NCBI GenBank assembly: GCA_963978905.1
Contig: OZ022261.1
Coordinates: forward strand, 11,595,992-11,659,991
Length of the DNA stretch: 64,000 nt
Direction of reading: 5' to 3'
Source of the DNA: Trichostrongylus colubriformis
Lineage: Eukaryota > Nematoda > Chromadorea > Rhabditida > Trichostrongylidae
The translations under genes and the position numbers were made by a program. Shown here piece after piece: positions 45,703 through 56,599 of the stretch. The notes below the pieces were generated by a model, which searched no databases, was not told the DNA's origin, and saw only the letters and a program-made list of their open reading frames with translations. Within the stretch, counting starts at the first letter, position 1. Each line of letters opens with the position of its first letter.

Positions 45703-46647
45703 TGCATCGTCTCACCGAACGCGGTGACGACGAAATTCGTCTCTAGGTCTGGTAAGTAAAAAGGTAATGTTACCACTATCTTATTGTGTAGGCATAGAAG
45801 AATTCAGTAAAACAAGTCGGATAAATTTCTAAATGTTTTCTCCTAGATCGGGCTCATCGGAATGTCAACATCCATATCGCTGTAGTGGAATTCATCAGAT
45901 AGAGAGACGCGATGGTTGCCGTATAAAAAGGGCGAGAGAAAAACAAAAGGGCTCTTGGCTCGGTGACTCGGCGAATCGTCAGTTTCTGTGGCTAGCTTTT
46001 GGGTCTATTGCGTGTTGACGTCTATCTGCGGTTTTCCACGGAGATCTGTATTCCTGTAGCGTTTCTATTGTAACTGATATTCACAATTATTCGCCGAAAG
46101 ATTAACCTGTGGAAGATTTGGTCAGTTTTATTATTTTGGCTGATGAATTGGTTTATAAATAAATAATGAACTTGAGAGTTGGAGATTCTTCTCTATTGTT
46201 CCGGTCCAAAAGCGCAATCTCTTGCACTCCAGCTTAACCTCAATGTTAAATTGGTTCTTGAAACCCTCAGCTTGTTTGCAATCATGTGTGACTTGTTGGG
46301 TGACTCACCACGGAGTAACTGGAGAGTCAAGTCGATAGCTACATCACCAAAGTGCACACTGTTCTCGAACTCTTGCAGACAGCTGCCATTCAATTAGAGT
46401 GCAACCGTGCAAGCGCCCGCGACCATGCGGCAACGAGTGAAGTAGCAACTCAGCAAAAATGTTGCCACCTATACCTGTCCATTGTTCAATGGTAAAGTAT
46501 GGGAATTTCCAAATTTTTGAACGCTCTTCGCAGCAAACGTCCATAATCAGCCGTTGACCAAGCTGCAAATATTCAAATATTTGTTGAACGCGCTGCGGGA
46601 GGAAACAAGAGAAGCTGTGCGCCGGTATCCCGTATAGGAGGAGAATT

Positions 46648-47403
46648 ATGATCATGGAAGAGTTGCGCCGTGAACTACGCGAGATCACAGAAGCCCTTGT
46701 ACACCTTCAGCGTTGCATCAACCAGATACTCGCGCTTTATGGGCTTCAGCAGGAGGTTGCGCCGGGAGACATCCCAGTTCGGGATGAGCGAGCAGTGATC
46801 GAGGAGAACGCCGAGTACATGGAAGTTTTGCAACTGCCTCAGAATGAGTACGAAGGAGTGAGAAATATGGACAATGCGCGAGCAAACGAGCCTGGAGAAG
46901 GTCAGCCAGGGGAAGCGCCGATCCAGCACCGCCGTGCGAGACAGGAGATTGAAGAAAGCTTTGGCGAAGGCGCCGCAGTTACATAGCCCAAGCGAATCTG
47001 ACGGAGGAGTTAATGTGACAACCCTTCTGCCCACCGCGTCGCTTTCATGAAGGAAGGATAAATCGTGATGGCGAAAAGTTGACGTAATGCGCATTTCGCA
47101 ATGCAAGAGGGAGCACTACTCCGACTCCTGCACTGTGGTCAGGGCGGTAGAAGACAGAGAACAGGCGTTGCGACAGCATGGGAAATGCGAAAAGTGTCTG
47201 GAGTACTGTACGAGAGGCGTGGATGCCCAATATTCAACACGAGGTGTGACCACTGCCGTCAATTCAGTCACCACTCGGCACTATGCGAATTGCCGGAGGA
47301 TAGTGAAGAACTCCTGGGAAGAATCGCCCAAGCAAGCAACGCTTGGACCGAAAACGCCGAGAGAATCCGGGAACTTGAAAGAGAGCTGCGCCAACTCGAT
47401 TGA
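46648..47403 (+). pseudogene. Gag-like zinc-knuckle protein remnant
   Basis: A first frame (46648-46986) starts MIMEELRRELREITEALVHL and is an acidic, probably coiled-coil segment. After a stop the next frames carry zinc knuckles: QCKREHYSDSC and HGKCEKCLEYC in one frame, and RCDHCRQFSHHSALC (C-x2-C-x4-H-x4-C) in another, ending ELERELRQLD with a stop at 47403. The C--C/H-C arrangement is that of nematode BEL/Pao-type gag proteins. A frameshift lies between the second and third knuckle, and the two long frames are separated by a stop, so the protein is broken. Confidence 0.6.
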
Positions 47404-47423
47404 ATCTAGAAGAACTGCGCCGG

Positions 47424-47848
47424 AGGGAGTATCGCGGGTAAACGTGACTTCGACTGAATTTCGTTTCACTCCTTAATCAATACTTTGATTTGTAGCGTTT
47501 GAAGTTCATCAAGTTCAATTTCAGTTCGGCTTTTTGCGCCGTCCTAGGAAAGCCATGGCCCCGCGCAGCTGCACAGACAAAGAAGCAGCTGGGTCGCTTC
47601 ACATATGTATACTGAAGCATGACTCATTACAAGTAGTTCACTAGCTCTTCATTACTGTAACTTTACATTTTTCCTTATACCATGTTAGTTTGACATGCTT
47701 GTCTTCATAGCGCCTTTTTCAGTAATAACTTGATATCGTGTCAGCGCCAATAAACTATGTTTATCTCAATTGAATAATAGCGCGGTAGACGAGAGTTTCG
47801 GTATATATCGGTAATATATATTCAAAAATATATCGGAATATATTTTAT
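47424..47848 (+). repeat. Direct repeat, right copy (~420 bp)
   Basis: Partner of 45282-45702. It begins directly after the gag-like frame, supporting a 3' UTR or 3' LTR role. Substitutions and a 4-5 base insertion (CATGCTTGTCTTC) show that the copies have aged. Confidence 0.75.
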
Positions 47849-48089
47849 AGCGAGTATCTGCAAGGAACGTATCGCTCCCTGCAGAAGAAAGCTCGAATTT
47901 TTTCATAACATCGCTCGACACAACAATATGCCAAGAGCAACAAATTGAACGCCACACGCCGGTCAAATGAACCTTAGGTTGAAGCGAAGCAAAAAGTGGT
48001 TACAAAAAGTAGAAGCGGACGCCTTCCGATTTCTATTGTGACTAAGACTACTAGTCATTATCATGTACGAAGTGAAACATCCCAGCGAA

Positions 48090-49520
48090 GGAATCAATCA
48101 TAAAAACCAAACATCAATGTCTTGGATATGGTTCCAAGAACCACGTATACGCAGACTGTAAATCTAAAGGATGTTACTACTGTGGTCAAAAACATCACAC
48201 CTTAATGTGTTTCAAAGGTCCAACACAGGTGAACACATCGGAATAACATCAGCAACAGGAAATGCAGCTGCAAAAAAAGCCAGGAAATGAAAAATACAAG
48301 CCAAAACTTGACAACAAGCGTGAAGGCAGCCTTCCAAGGGAAGTAGTTCAGAACCAAGCCCAACAATTTGACCTTCCCTGAAAATCCCACGAAGGAGAAC
48401 CGCGAGCAAGTATTTCTTCTGACTGTTCGTTTAACGGTAGTACACCCTATAACCAATGAAGTCATGGAAGTGGAAGTGCACTTCGATACCGGTGCCAGTA
48501 AATCATTCATCGATTCTAAGCTCGCAAAGACCTCCATTACAGGTCATAACATTCGGATCACCTGAGCTAAGATAAATGAGTGTTCACTCACGAACTTGAA
48601 AGTGTGGGACGAGAATGAAAACGCGAACCGAACTGAGACTTTCACACTTGTGAGATTGACCCCGAATCTTTGTGATGGTGCTCTAGATAGAAAAGACCCG
48701 AAGTTTATCCGGCTTAAACATATCCGTTTATGTGTTTCGCATATAAATGGTAAAATACAGCCAGAAATCTTTCTGGACACCGCACAAAGTTGAACAGATA
48801 GGTAATACGTAAAGATTCCATTCACGAAAGCGCACGAGGAACTGCCAGACACCAAAGCTTTAGCCTGAAGAAGACCTGAAGACTGGAATGTATTCTGCAA
48901 AGATGTAAAGAACAAGTTAATATCCTTCAACAGTACGACGAAGTCCTCAAATGCCAAAATCGAAAAGGCATCTTCGAAGAGGTAAATGAGAGTGAGGGTG
49001 GTCCGAGGATCACTGAGCATTACTTGCCTCATCAGCCAGTAATAAAACTTCAAAGACACAACAAGACAAAGACTAGTTTTCGACGCATAGGCGCTCTATA
49101 AAAGCTGTCCGTCGCTAAATGACGTAGTCCACCACGGTCCAACCATATTACGCAAGCTGTACCGCATACTATTGCGATTTCTTAGAACCACATACGAACT
49201 TCTGTTGGACATAGTGAATGCACTCCGCTAAGGGTGCTTGTAGGAAAAAGATCGGAGTTTTACGAGGTGGCTGTAGGTAAAGAACATTGCAGAGCCCCTC
49301 ATTCTTGCAATTATAGTCATTTACTGGTTCACTCGCGTTACATTTGAAACAACCACATCTCTATTTTTGCTTAGTGCAACTACCCTATTACATCTAGACA
49401 GCGTTGTTGAATAAGGTCTAGAAGGAGAAATTCCGTCAAACCTCTACGGTGACAATCGTTTTATCCAGGCAGAATCAGAAGAAGAGGTAGTGCACAGATA
49501 TGAGCAAAATTAAATTCATT
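48090..49520 (+). pseudogene. BEL/Pao LTR-retrotransposon gag-protease-RT remnant
   Basis: Pieces appear in the right order but in shifting frames. A double zinc knuckle lies at about 48113-48215 (CLGYGSKNH, then CYYCGQKHHTLMC). An aspartic protease active site lies at about 48480-48520 (FDTGASKSFIDS). RT pieces follow: EHYLPHQPVIKL near 49020, PSLNDVVHHGP near 49115, WFTRVTFETTTSLFLLSATT near 49320-49380 and NLYGDN near 49440, where Pao elements have YVDN. RNase H and integrase are not seen. Numerous stops make it inactive. The polyprotein of intact elements packages and copies the transposon RNA. Confidence 0.78.
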
Positions 49521-49529
49521 GCTTGACTC

Positions 49530-50780
49530 CGCCCATCAGGCTAGAAGTCGAAAAGGTCTACATACGTACTAATTCATTAACCATTGATGTTTCCTCCTTT
49601 CCCATCCCAGCTTATGGTGAATCTCAACGAGCAGGCAACACAACGGTTGTTGGCTAACTTGCAAATACTTGTATTGATTGCTTGCGAGAGAAGAGATTAT
49701 ACTGAAAAACATTGAGCATAAGATTGTTTAATATGGAGAGTTTAGTGAATATTTGTCATTCTATGTATTGTCTTGAACTATTACAATCGAAAGGAAGATT
49801 TCGCCTCGAGAAAGGAGGCAACGGCTGTGCGTGGACTACTGAGGTTTTGACGTAGATCAATGTCGTTCTCCAGTTAGTCGTAGACGCGAGCGGCGGCGCT
49901 GCCACTTTTTCTCATATATTTCTGAATTTTTCTTACCTTTATACGATCATAGTACATTGATTCCATTTCACCCGATATTTACAGGTGAATCAAGGCATCA
50001 CACCACAATTGTTTCAAATCCTAACAAGTCTTCCTTTCGCACCCATTTCTTTGACTGATTAAGAGACTAGCCTAGTCTATGGTGGCCATGCCTTCGGAGA
50101 GCTGTCTCTCCCGCCTTTCCAATACTAACGCCTTACTTTCTAGTCTGCAGGAGACCAATAGAATAGGAAAAACATGATAAAATCATTCGAGTCACCTCCC
50201 TGTATAAGATGTTCAAATGACGCTGCAATGCGAGCTGTTTCCGAATTTATATCGGAAATCAGACCCATACATCAGCAGATAGCGCTTGTCGGTGAATGTC
50301 TGTTGCGCAACATATTCGAGTGGTCGGGCGAGGCGAGTATTATAAGCAGGTTAGAGGGCCTTGAATCGGGTACAAGCCTGCTCCAGTGCTTGCAGTACAT
50401 TCCATATCAACGAACAACCTGTTCTAGACCGCAGACCTGTCCTGTACGGTGGTGCACACATCATTGATTCCTTGCGTGATCCACACAAATGGAAATACAC
50501 TGATGTTTCGAGCATTAGCGGAACGCATAAAGCACATGCGGGTAAAATGGACCAGCAATTTGTCGCCTTCCTTAATGTTCAGGTTCAGTTTCACCGCCAG
50601 TACTCACAAGAAAGTCGAAAAGCTAAGTAATGCAACAGCAGAGAATGAACTTGATGAAGCGGATAAAAACAGGAGAAGTGAGCCCCCTTCTCATTCCTTA
50701 CCTCTCCAACATCTGGTTGTCTAGCCGCTGGAGGTAGATGCAGATGGCGGGAAGATTCGCCAGCCAGCGTGAACACTGCC
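49530..50780. other. Intergenic, no feature recognised
   Basis: A plus-strand frame at 50174-50467 (SEFISEIRPIHQQIALVGEC) might be the N-terminal side of the neighbouring MULE remnant, but I cannot show it. Confidence 0.3.
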
Positions 50781-50789
50781 CCCCCCCCC

Positions 50790-51520
50790 CCTAGGAGAAG
50801 GACGTTCGGCACGGCTTCTTGTAGCTGATTTGCCAAAGGAAGCATGAACCGTAGCTGGAGGAGTGAAAGTGTCCCTGCTGTATGCTGTGACAGAGCGAAC
50901 GACTGAAGAAGTGTATTTGAGGATTTCCGGGCATCTGAAACACGACTTCAAGAGACGTCGCCGAAGGCCAGTGAGCCCGTTGGGAATAGAGCTGGACTTC
51001 GAGAAGGCGTCCATAGCAGCCGTAATACGCCTGTTTCCCAACAAAACGTGGAAGGCCGCGCATTTCGTATGGCGCAGACTTGGAACAGGTTACAAGTTAG
51101 TTTGCTTTGTGTACTTCACTTCATAATTCTTTCAATCCCTGTCGTAAAGACACTTCAACTTAAGAAAGTTCATCCAAGAGCACGGGGAGTTGCAGCAGCA
51201 GCTGAATGGAGGAACAGGGTGAAGGGGGTGATTTTTCTCCCTAGGCGACTGTACCCTGAGGATGTTCACAATACAATATATATGTAGACTGTGGTAACTT
51301 TAGTTAATATTTTTCAGGTTCGAGCGTAGTGGGGCCACCTGTCCCGGATGACCACGTCGTTCATGAAAAATGCAAAAAATTCCCGAAGTACTTGCATGCG
51401 ACGTGGTTCGATGGTCCCTTTGAAGAAAAGATGAAAAATGGGAGAATGTGGACGTCAGAACCACGATTACAGCAAAGGCGTTCCACAAGTAAGCAAAAAT
51501 TGAGCAAATTAATCATTCAA
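50790..51520 (+). pseudogene. Mutator-like (MULE) transposase remnant
   Basis: The plus strand encodes VSLLYAVTERTTEEVYLRI, then LGIELDFEKASIAAVIRLF and AAHFVWRRLGTGYK. This follows the MULE core P-[IL]YAL---T---Y, DFE-A---A---FP and C-FH---W. The usual C-x2-H is altered to AHF. Further on (51390-51490), HATWFDGPFEEKM and MWTSEPRLQQRRS resemble the W...W...TNN region. Frames are broken, so it is inactive, but it shows that MULEs occur in this genome, consistent with the 23.4-24.9 kb insertion. Confidence 0.55.
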
Positions 51521-51531
51521 TGGATACTTTC

Positions 51532-51771
51532 TTATGTTTCAGTCGTTTGAACATCAACATAGGCATAGACCACCCGTATATTATAAAGGCGCTCTTGGAA
51601 ACGTTGAAAATCATCTATTTCACAGTCAGAGCGAATGTACGCTTCGGTGAATACGAGCGGTAAGGAATATGACGCTAATGTTGCTAGCATTCCCATTAGT
51701 AAAGCATAAGTCCCATCACTCGGACGACACCTAACAACTACATTAAATGGACCGCGAACGAAGGAAAACAT
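51532..51771 (-). CDS. Coding-like minus-strand frame, unassigned
   Basis: Contains RCRPSDGTYALLMGMLATLA, SLPLVFTEAYIRSDCEIDDF and RFQERLYNIRVVYAYVDVQ before a stop. The composition is protein-like with one hydrophobic stretch. No splice sites or family could be fixed. Confidence 0.25.
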   Translation of the reverse strand: MFSFVRGPFNVVVRCRPSDGTYALLMGMLATLASYSLPLVFTEAYIRSDCEIDDFQRFQERLYNIRVVYAYVDVQTTET

Positions 51772-52799
51772 TGAAAAGGTAGAGAGTTCAAAATATTTAT
51801 TCGAATCGATGTGGCACCAGTTCCGTTTATAGGGATTATTAACTTTATTATCTATTCTTTTGAGGCAACTGCCCCTTGTCTTTCCGGACCAGTGGTACTT
51901 TACTGCGTCAGTTGACGCCTTTATTCTCTCTTTCTCCTCAGTATATACTTATCAGCTATTCCATTACTAACACTCTCGTCTTTATTAGTAACTCACAACA
52001 ACAATCATCGTTTGTAATTGTTAAAGTTTCCTTTAAACTGCTCAATTAACTTGATTCGTCTCAGATACAGGTGACTTCAGAGATTATGATAATGGACACC
52101 ATTTTCATTCACGTGGCTGCATTATTCCTCACGGGGATGTTTTTGAATACGTGTTACAATTAGCGCCTATTTCTTTGTAGGTATTAGCTTTAAATCCTCT
52201 TACATGAGATGAAATGCTATCATTTTTGTTAGTTATATTACATATTCTGCAGACTTTATGACCGTTACCGCCATTGTTATCATTACCAAAATATTTAATA
52301 TAGTAGCGGTTGGTCTTATCCCTTATTTTAGTGATAACCGAGCAGTAGAAGTAGTTATAAGCAATAACTTTTATAGTTTTTGACCTGATGTCAAGAGAAT
52401 GAGAGGTCAAACCCAAACACAATGAGGAGTGTTCTCTGAAGGTTTGGCAGGACTGCTGCCAGTGGGTTACACCTGCATGTTCCAGAAGGAACGACAAGTA
52501 CCGGAGGTGCCAAAAACCGACCCCTCTTGCCATTTTTGACTTGCATAACCCCATCGGCACTAATCCCTATTTTAGTAAGAGGTATGGCTCTCTCGAGTGG
52601 TAAAATAGTAGCACTGGATTGTGTCGTAATCCAAACTCCTATTTTTAGAAGGAGGTATGGCCCTCTTGAATGAGTGATGAAATGGTATTGGATTATGTCT
52701 TGATCTACTAAAAAAGGGGAAGAAAGGGGAATAAAAAAGAAAATTTAGCGCGTAGGGCCAACCAGATGCTACAGTGGCTATAACTCTAATAAGTTTGTC

Positions 52800-53640
52800 C
52801 GAAAATGAAATCCATCCAAAAAAGTATAAAAAGGATTGGGTGTTGATCAAAAAGGGCAATAACTGGCATAATATCAAATTTTGAATCCATTTAATTGATC
52901 CCTTACTGTAGATAATGTGTGGTTCTGTAAAGAAATATCCAATATAAATAGGTTTTTTGTTGGGCTATTGGGATTATCTGGATAGATTTTCAGCCACCAT
53001 GTCTGCGGTAAGTATCTTCAACCTATGGGCTTTATATTAATATGTTAGTGAAAACAAATCTCTAAAAATACTCAAATCGGTTTCCGGTAACCAGGTTTCG
53101 ACATTGGGAACACCAACCAGTCTATTAGAAGGAAAGGCAACAAGGAGAGATCAATAGGAGCGTACCCTCGAAAACAATAAAAGTTGTTCGTACCCCACCC
53201 GGAGGAACTGCAACTATGAGATGTGGTTGGAAAACTCTTGAAATAGGTGGCAGGGTACGTGATTTATCAAAACTGTATTGGGGGCAGACTGTTATTAGTG
53301 TTTAGGTATAAGAATGCCAACTATCCAAGTCCTTCAGGATGGGTAAAAGGTGCAGGTAGAAACGAAGGAACTACCAATTTTCGTGTAAATTATTAGAAAT
53401 TGTCAAATGAAAAATCTACAATTACATTAGAAACTGTTCAGGCTGAAATGAGTTCAATGTTCTGGGACCACTTCACTGAAGTATGTAAAAGAAATGAATG
53501 AATACAACAAAAAAATGATGCGAAGGTGGAATTAATTCGCGGACGGACCATACAAATTGCAGATATGGACAATATAGGGTATGGTTTATTACTATTATAA
53601 TATTCCTTATTTACTGATGATGCAATTGCTACTATCTTAG
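52800..53640 (+). pseudogene. Possible degenerate gene, family unknown
   Basis: GTATAAAAAGG at 52828 resembles a TATA box. TTTTCAG, then CCACCATGTCTGCG and GTAAGT near 52990-53010, look like a leader exon with start codon. Later segments read as protein: STLGTPTSLLEGKATRRD (about 53097-53150), KVVRTPPGGTATMRCGW (about 53180-53230) followed by GTACGT, and YKNANYPSPSGWVKG to a stop (about 53310-53395). A TAG interrupts the second segment, so a broken copy is more likely than an intact gene. No family is recognised. Confidence 0.35.
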
Positions 53641-54339
53641 TAATACTCAGATGATAGTAAGAAAATTACCTGAGAAAGCGAATAAGAGAATATTGTAACG
53701 AACACGACCTGAAGAGTCCCGAGACTAACTTAAAAATGAATATATTACCCTTCGCAACCCGAAAACGTTGGAAACTGCAGTTATCAGTTATAAAATGACA
53801 TATTATTAACTGTGAACAATTATAGCATTTAGAAATACAAGTCCTCCAGGGTGGCACTAATACTGGGTCGGAACAATTCCGACTGGAATGGTGTGCCCAT
53901 TAAGGGGCTCCTGACTGATCATGAGTTGAAGAAATCATAGCTAAATAACGTTAGCTCATAATAGTGAAACATATTAGTAACGTCAATTCCTCATAGGAAG
54001 GAAGGCTAGTATGGGGGTCTAAATCCTTGGAGTCCATTATGCGAGCGAACGAACCCAGCTTCAGTAATACTACACGCAATAGTTCGGTAATAATTCACTA
54101 CTATAAAATACCTAGTTACAAAGTATGGACAAAGAAATGTAAATTATAAGAACGTCGAAGCGGCCGTTAAAGAGAGGCAGCAGAAGAACAAAAAGGTATC
54201 GAATATTCGAAGTTCGAAAGAGTAATCAGTAGCGAAACCCGAGTTGGAAAAAAAGTTGTGGGTGAAAGATCCGGATCCACGGCGATTCTCCCTCGTAATG
54301 AGAGACCGAAGAAACGACGGGCGCCGGGCTCAAAGAATG

Positions 54340-54720
54340 CCTGGGCGGAAATCTGTGCGCGGGTCGAGGCGCTTATAAGGCAGGCTAAGAGATTCTGCCG
54401 GTGTGTGTAAGTGTCCTAAGTAGTAGGGAGTCAAGGGGATTCCGGAAACTTCTCCTCCATCCCATCTTTTTCTTGCCTGTGTGGCACCAACTATAGTCTA
54501 GCCTCAGTGGCTCACTCGAAGCCTGTGTGGCGATACCGACGGACACTCCCGCTCTCAAACTCCGCCGTTCTCATCGGACCTACCACGACTGCTGTCGCTC
54601 CGAATCGTACCCGCTGTGAATTATGATTTCTGTCTTGTTTGTATTCCGTGTTATTGTTCGTGTTAATAAATCGGTTCGGTAAACTCGTGCCGCCCTGCAT
54701 CGACCGTAGATCGGAGCGTA
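54340..54720 (+). repeat. LTR-like segment
   Basis: GCGCTTATAAGGCAGG (TATA-like) near 54370 is followed about 290 bases later by AATAAATCGG (54664), in a GC-richer block. This layout would suit a solo LTR. No second copy is present in the window to prove it. Confidence 0.25.
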
Positions 54721-54989
54721 TCGGTAGACCTAATTCATATTCATAAACACTTCAGCTTCCCGACGTTGTGGTATTTATTCGCGTCTGCAAACTGCACACA
54801 TCACCTTTCTGAGTTGCTCGTTTTAGGAGACGGGACCAGGGGCTAATAGAATTGTCATTTGTTGTCGAGTAGTGTGTATTTCAATCATTCATGACTATGC
54901 GAAGCAAGTGAAACAACAAACAACTGAGATATCGAAGGAGAAAATAAGCGAAAGAGTAAGAGTAAAAAGGTTTTCAAGTGCCATGTGAG

Positions 54990-55230
54990 TGAGGGGAGCC
55001 AGCGCACTGTGCTCTGCGTCTCTAACGCTACGGTAGGGCGCAGAGAAGTCATAGCACTAGCGGAATCGGGTTCGAATTTTGTACAGAAAGATCTTGATGA
55101 AGCAAATTCATGCTTTTTTTTCACCCTATCTTAGCCCGAGCCTTGGGGAAGGAGATTCCCTCTCCCTAGGCTTAGGCGATTACGCGTAAGTGGTTGTTCA
55201 CCCTAGTTGAAGCGAATTTTTCGTAATATT
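54990..55230 (-). repeat. Dispersed repeat, inverted copy of 60250-60500
   Basis: CACTGTGCTCTGCGTCTCTAACGC, AATCGGGTTCGAATTTTG, ATGAAGCAAATTCATGC and CGCGTAAGTGGTTG all recur in complementary form and reversed order at 60250-60500. Both copies include a TAGGCTTAGGC-like word. Confidence 0.65.
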
Positions 55231-55693
55231 CTAGTGAAAGAATAATTCAATCGTTTTCACAGTTAGAGCTGTACCTAGGCATAAAATAACCTTGAGAGTG
55301 CCCATAAGTAGAAATCGAGCGCGACTAATGCTTCTGTTGAGTGCCCCCCCCCCTAACTCACATAGCACCGGTTTCATGATAACAAACCCAATTTGAACAA
55401 AATGCTCGCAGTGAGTTACCAATTGCGACACCACAATTACGCTTGGCACGTTGCCAAACGTCAAGTGCTCACCGTTAGGCAAAATAACCCTCCTTCCGGT
55501 GCCTTTATTGGCAGCAGCTACAGAACGTGCCACATTTCACTCGAATAAGTGAATCGATTGAAATTAATATTGGTATTTTGTAGTAGGATCTAGCACAGGC
55601 GTGTTACCCCTTCACAGTGCTGATTGCAAAGCTTGCACAACATCTTCAAGGGCATGTACAAGTCTCGTGGTTAAGGGGTTCTTGAAAGTTTAA

Positions 55694-56182
55694 GGGCACA
55701 TTCTAGGATTATTGGGATATCACATCTCCTGCCGTGGATGGATAGTTCGACCCAAGCCACATAGGCTGTACCTTTACCGAGGCGTGGGTGTCAGTTCCTG
55801 GAGCGTGCAGAGCCAAAGAATCTAGCGCAACAGCTCGGCCCCGCCCACCCCAGCCGGGGGTCTGCCTTTAGTTTTCGACTCTTACATTTGACATAGGTAG
55901 ACCAGCTACGCAGCCAAGATCTTGAAATTGGCAGTAAACCAATCGTCTCGCGAAGTAAACCCACTACTGAGTGACCTGACCCCACACTAATCGTAAGCAC
56001 CGGAACGCTTGCAGCATACCCACGACTGGGGTGGGTGGGGCCGAGCTGTTGCGCTAGATTCTTTGGCTCTGCACGCTCCAGGAACTGACATCCACGCCTC
56101 GGTAAAGGTACAGCCTACGTAGCTTGGGTCGAACTATCCATCCACGGCAGGAGATGTGATATCCCAGTACCTGGAATGTGCC
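55694..56182. mobile_element. Foldback element with ~160 bp inverted arms and TTAA flanks
   Basis: Left arm 55694-55855 and right arm about 56025-56182 are about 90-95 percent identical in inverted orientation (GGATATCACATCTCCTGCCG, GTACCTTTACCGAGGCGTGG, CAACAGCTCGGCCCC). TTTAA lies at both outer ends (55689-55693 and 56183-56187). A TTAA target would suit a piggyBac-type MITE. The centre of ~170 bp shows no coding. Confidence 0.75.
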
Positions 56183-56301
56183 TTTAAAGTATGTGTTCTG
56201 CCAACCTAACTGATCATCGATTCTTATATACCACCTCTCTTGGGCAATACTAAGCGCACAGTAGAACTTCATGTTGTAGGGTATGTTTGCGGTACGGCTT
56301 T

Positions 56302-56595
56302 CTAAAATATTCGCAACCATCCGATGTCAAAAACTTTTGCCGTTGACTGCACATTATTACTGGAGCCCACTTGTTTGCACCACGAAATAGCGATAACGAA
56401 CGAATCCGAGCCAACCAAAGAGTCTCTGTGTGAGCAAATATCCAAAACTTGATTGATTAACGTCTGATGCATCGCCCTAGTCACTTTGATATAGCTGGAA
56501 TCCAGCGAGGATGTCACAAAGATGTAAGCAAATCTACCATGACCAAGTTCGCACTGGGGCAATGGCGTACGGTAGGACTCGGACTGAACCTTCAT
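56302..56595 (-). CDS. Coding-like exon of unknown family
   Basis: On the minus strand after AAGGTTCAG it encodes SESYRTPLPQCELGHGRFA, YIFVTSSLDSSYIKVTRAM, HQTLINQVLDICSHRDSLV and SDSFVIAISWCK without stops. GTGGGC after WCKQ could be a donor. The composition is convincing, but I recognise no domain, and neighbouring exons would have to lie beyond the foldback element. Confidence 0.38.
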   Translation of the reverse strand: MKVQSESYRTPLPQCELGHGRFAYIFVTSSLDSSYIKVTRAMHQTLINQVLDICSHRDSLVGSDSFVIAISWCKQVGSSNNVQSTAKVFDIGWLRIF

Positions 56596-56599
56596 CCGC

